From assembly GCF_024622195.1 (NCBI RefSeq), contig NZ_JANKBI010000019.1, forward strand, positions 1 to 64,000: a DNA stretch of 64,000 nucleotides. Direction: 5' to 3'. The number at the start of each line of letters is the position of its first letter. Position 1 is the first letter of the stretch. Both the position numbers and the translations under genes were made by a program. The notes under the pieces are model-generated. The model worked only from the letters and a program-made list of their open reading frames with translations. It did not search any database and was not told the origin of the DNA. Below are positions 62,139-64,000 of the stretch, piece after piece. This DNA is from Murimonas intestini. GTDB lineage: Bacteria > Bacillota > Clostridia > Lachnospirales > Lachnospiraceae.

Positions 62139-63617
62139 ATGGGAAAAGAAAAGAAACTATCACAGAGTGAAATTGACGGCGTACAATACCGCCGTGCAAA
62201 GCTTTGGCAGATCATTTTGGTTGCATGTAATGCATTCGTGGGTATGAGTATCTATACTCTCATTGGTCTGGCCAGTTACAGTGCCAGCCTTGGCTTCGGT
62301 ATCGCTACTGCAGCAGTCGGAGTCATCCTCACCTGGTCCCGGATACTTGACGGTATTACAGATCCCCTTATTGCATTTATCTATGACAAGATCAATACAC
62401 GGTTTGGAAAAATCCGTATTTTAATTATCATTGGATTTGCAATTGAGGCTCTGGCCCTGATGACCATGTTCAGCTGGGGCTCCGGAAAAGGATTTGGAAT
62501 AGTAGTATTTACTTTATGCTACATTGTATACATAATCGGTTACACAATCGCCAATATGACTGCCCTTACCATCAATCCATTGATCAGTAATGATCCCCGG
62601 CAGCGTCCTGCCATCAGTGTTTGGTCAACCGCTTTAAACTATATGCTTCCCATGGTACTGAGCATTGTTCTGAATGTTGTGCTGCTGCCCAGATTCGGCG
62701 GTACATATAATCTGGAATTCTTATCTGCTGCCTGCAAGCTGTGTCTGTGTATTGCGGCGCTTGGTGTGATTCTTGTCTGCATCGGTGTGTCCGAGTTTGA
62801 TAAACCGGAAAACTTTAAAGGGCTGACAAAAGAAAAGACAAATTTAAAAGTCAGGGATATGGCTGAAATCGTAAAGCACAACCGTCCCCTTCAATGCTAC
62901 ATTATATCTGCCGCCTCCGATAAAATCGCTCAGCAGACTACTTCACAGGCTGTCATTACCACCATGCTGAATGGAATTTTAATTGGGAATATGGGACTCG
63001 CCACCACTCTCAGTGTAATAGGGATGCTTCCCTCTCTGCTCTTTGCCGTCGTTGGTGCAAAATACGCGGGCAAATACGGCAGTCAGGCCACTATCATAAC
63101 CTGGACCCGCATCTGTATTGCGATCAGTGTTGTAATATGGGGATTCTTTATTATCATTGACCCGAAACAAATTGCCAAAGCCGGCGTTTGCATGGTCCTC
63201 TATGTCATTTTGATTCTGGCCAGAAATGGAGCTAACATGTGTGTTACAACCGCCAGCACGTCATTTATGTCAGATATTATTGACTACGAACAGGACCGAA
63301 GCGGCCGGTATGTTCCGGCATTGATTACCGGTATTTACAATTTTATTGATAAGATTGTATCTGCTTTCTCCGCTGTGATTGCAACGGGTTCTGTGGCGCT
63401 GATTGGTTATACTGCCACTATGCCCCAGCCTGGCGATACTGCAACTCCACAAATTTTCTGGCTGACCACGGGCATCATGTTCGGCCTTCCCATATTTGGA
63501 TGGATCTGCACTTTAATAGCAATGAAATTCTGTCACCTGACTAAGTCAGACATGGTCGATGTACAAAAACGTATTGCCGCAAAAAAAGCTGCTGATAAGA
63601 AAGATATGGAGGCGTAA
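62139..63617 (+). CDS. GPH-family sugar:cation symporter, 492 aa
   Basis: Twelve-helix transporter of the glycoside-pentoside-hexuronide:cation family. Landmarks: TWSRILDGITDPLIAFIYDKI (helix 2 to loop, residues about 67-87, given here by position) with the RFGKIR loop, and the second-half TSFMSDIIDYEQDRSGR loop typical of GPH proteins. ATG at 62139 has GGAGG ten bases upstream. It should bring in the glycoside processed by the GH2, GH1, GH43 and GH78 enzymes of locus H, replacing an ABC system. Confidence 0.88.
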   Translation: MGKEKKLSQSEIDGVQYRRAKLWQIILVACNAFVGMSIYTLIGLASYSASLGFGIATAAVGVILTWSRILDGITDPLIAFIYDKINTRFGKIRILIIIGFAIEALALMTMFSWGSGKGFGIVVFTLCYIVYIIGYTIANMTALTINPLISNDPRQRPAISVWSTALNYMLPMVLSIVLNVVLLPRFGGTYNLEFLSAACKLCLCIAALGVILVCIGVSEFDKPENFKGLTKEKTNLKVRDMAEIVKHNRPLQCYIISAASDKIAQQTTSQAVITTMLNGILIGNMGLATTLSVIGMLPSLLFAVVGAKYAGKYGSQATIITWTRICIAISVVIWGFFIIIDPKQIAKAGVCMVLYVILILARNGANMCVTTASTSFMSDIIDYEQDRSGRYVPALITGIYNFIDKIVSAFSAVIATGSVALIGYTATMPQPGDTATPQIFWLTTGIMFGLPIFGWICTLIAMKFCHLTKSDMVDVQKRIAAKKAADKKDMEA

Positions 63618-63623
63618 TAAAAC

Positions 63624-64000
63624 ATGAGAAAAATCATACCTTTAAAAAATAACTGGACCTTTGTTAAATCTGCTGCTGATGCTTCCGCTGCTTTTTCCTG
63701 CACCGGCGAGTGTATAGATCTTCCCCACACATGGAATGCCAAAGACGGACAGGACGGCGGAAATGATTATCACAGAGGAACCTGCTACTATATAAAAACT
63801 CTGCAAAAGCCTGAGCTGAAAGACGGAGAACAAGTTTATCTTGAATTTACGGGCGCCGCTATGATTGCGGATGTCTACATAAATGAAGTACATACCGCAC
63901 ATCATGAAGGAGGATATTCCGCCTTCCGGGTAAATATAACAGATATTCTGAAAGAAGAGAATCATATTGTTGTTTCCCTAAACAATGATGATAATAATTT
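63624..64000 (+). CDS. GH2-family glycosidase, N-terminal part (cut by window end)
   Basis: 125 residues visible, open to the edge. Start MRKIIPLKNNWTFVK, then the GH2 sugar-binding N-terminal domain signature: DLPHTWNAKDGQDGGNDYHR, GTCYYIKTL, VYLEFTGAAMIADVYIN, GGYSAFRVNITD. This fits beta-galactosidase/beta-glucuronidase-type GH2 enzymes. GGAGG precedes the ATG; it is six bases after the symporter stop, in the same operon. Catalytic residues lie beyond the window. Confidence 0.88.
   Translation, partial: MRKIIPLKNNWTFVKSAADASAAFSCTGECIDLPHTWNAKDGQDGGNDYHRGTCYYIKTLQKPELKDGEQVYLEFTGAAMIADVYINEVHTAHHEGGYSAFRVNITDILKEENHIVVSLNNDDNN

Noticed and set aside
1..64000. CRISPR arrays, tRNA or rRNA genes, intact IS elements
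   Set aside because: No regularly spaced identical repeats, no cloverleaf or rRNA-like segments, and no transposase or integrase frames were seen on either strand.

Overview
The window looks like chromosome of a gut Lachnospiraceae-type Clostridium (Bacillota). The signs are strong AGGAGG-type ribosome sites, YesM/YesN two-component pairs, CUT1 sugar ABC transporters without their own ATPase, a DUF624 (YesL) protein, an ECF sigma factor with an ABC cassette, and many stand-alone intracellular glycosidases. No rRNA, tRNA, CRISPR array or intact transposon was found. The taxonomic call is inference from gene content and style.

Layout. (A) 130-2563: two tandem amidohydrolases, the second lacking most metal ligands. 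(B) 16862 down to 2541, minus strand: a probable single long operon for rhamnose/L-galactose/galactose-containing oligosaccharides, with GH42, GH106-like enzyme, GH95, L-rhamnose mutarotase, solute-binding protein, two permeases, sensor kinase and AraC-type response regulator. (C) 16884-17325: decayed mobile-element-like segment, then a GNAT acetyltransferase, catalase, an AraC regulator and a second GH106-like enzyme. (D) 23971-28464: ECF sigma factor, membrane protein, ABC ATPase and two membrane permeases, behind a candidate ECF promoter. (E) 41409 down to 28589, minus strand: sensor kinase and regulator, then a transporter, zinc alcohol dehydrogenase, Gfo/Idh/MocA dehydrogenase, GHL6-type glycosidase, mannose-6-phosphate-isomerase-like protein and YesL. 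(F) 41750-43238: orphan RelB/DinJ antitoxin and a secreted coiled-coil/peptidoglycan-binding protein. (G) 49438 down to 43419: third transporter with a large six-hairpin-type glycosidase, divergent from its own regulator-kinase pair at 49734-52615. (H) 60068 down to 52643: sugar isomerase/epimerase, GH1, GH43-CBM32, GH78 and SDR. Divergent from it are a small protein, an AraC regulator, a GPH sugar symporter and a GH2 enzyme cut by the window end.

How it works together. Three transporters (B, E, G), each beside a YesMN-type pair, and one symporter (H) with an AraC regulator import short glycans. The glycosidases mostly lack signal peptides, so degradation should be intracellular. The enzyme mix (GH106-like, GH78, GH95, GH42, GH43, GH2, RhaM) suits rhamnose-rich plant material such as pectic side chains or plant glycosides. 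None of the three CUT1 systems carries an ATPase, so a shared MsmX-type ATPase encoded elsewhere is likely.

The most unusual observations are: a 17-bp identical AraC-operator candidate on both sides of the locus H regulator; a 10-bp sequence shared by both promoters of locus E; a 30-bp dispersed repeat with four copies; a 142-bp palindromic mini-element that supplies the end of yesL; the degenerate amidohydrolase partner; and the ECF/ABC cassette. All positions and starts were judged by eye.
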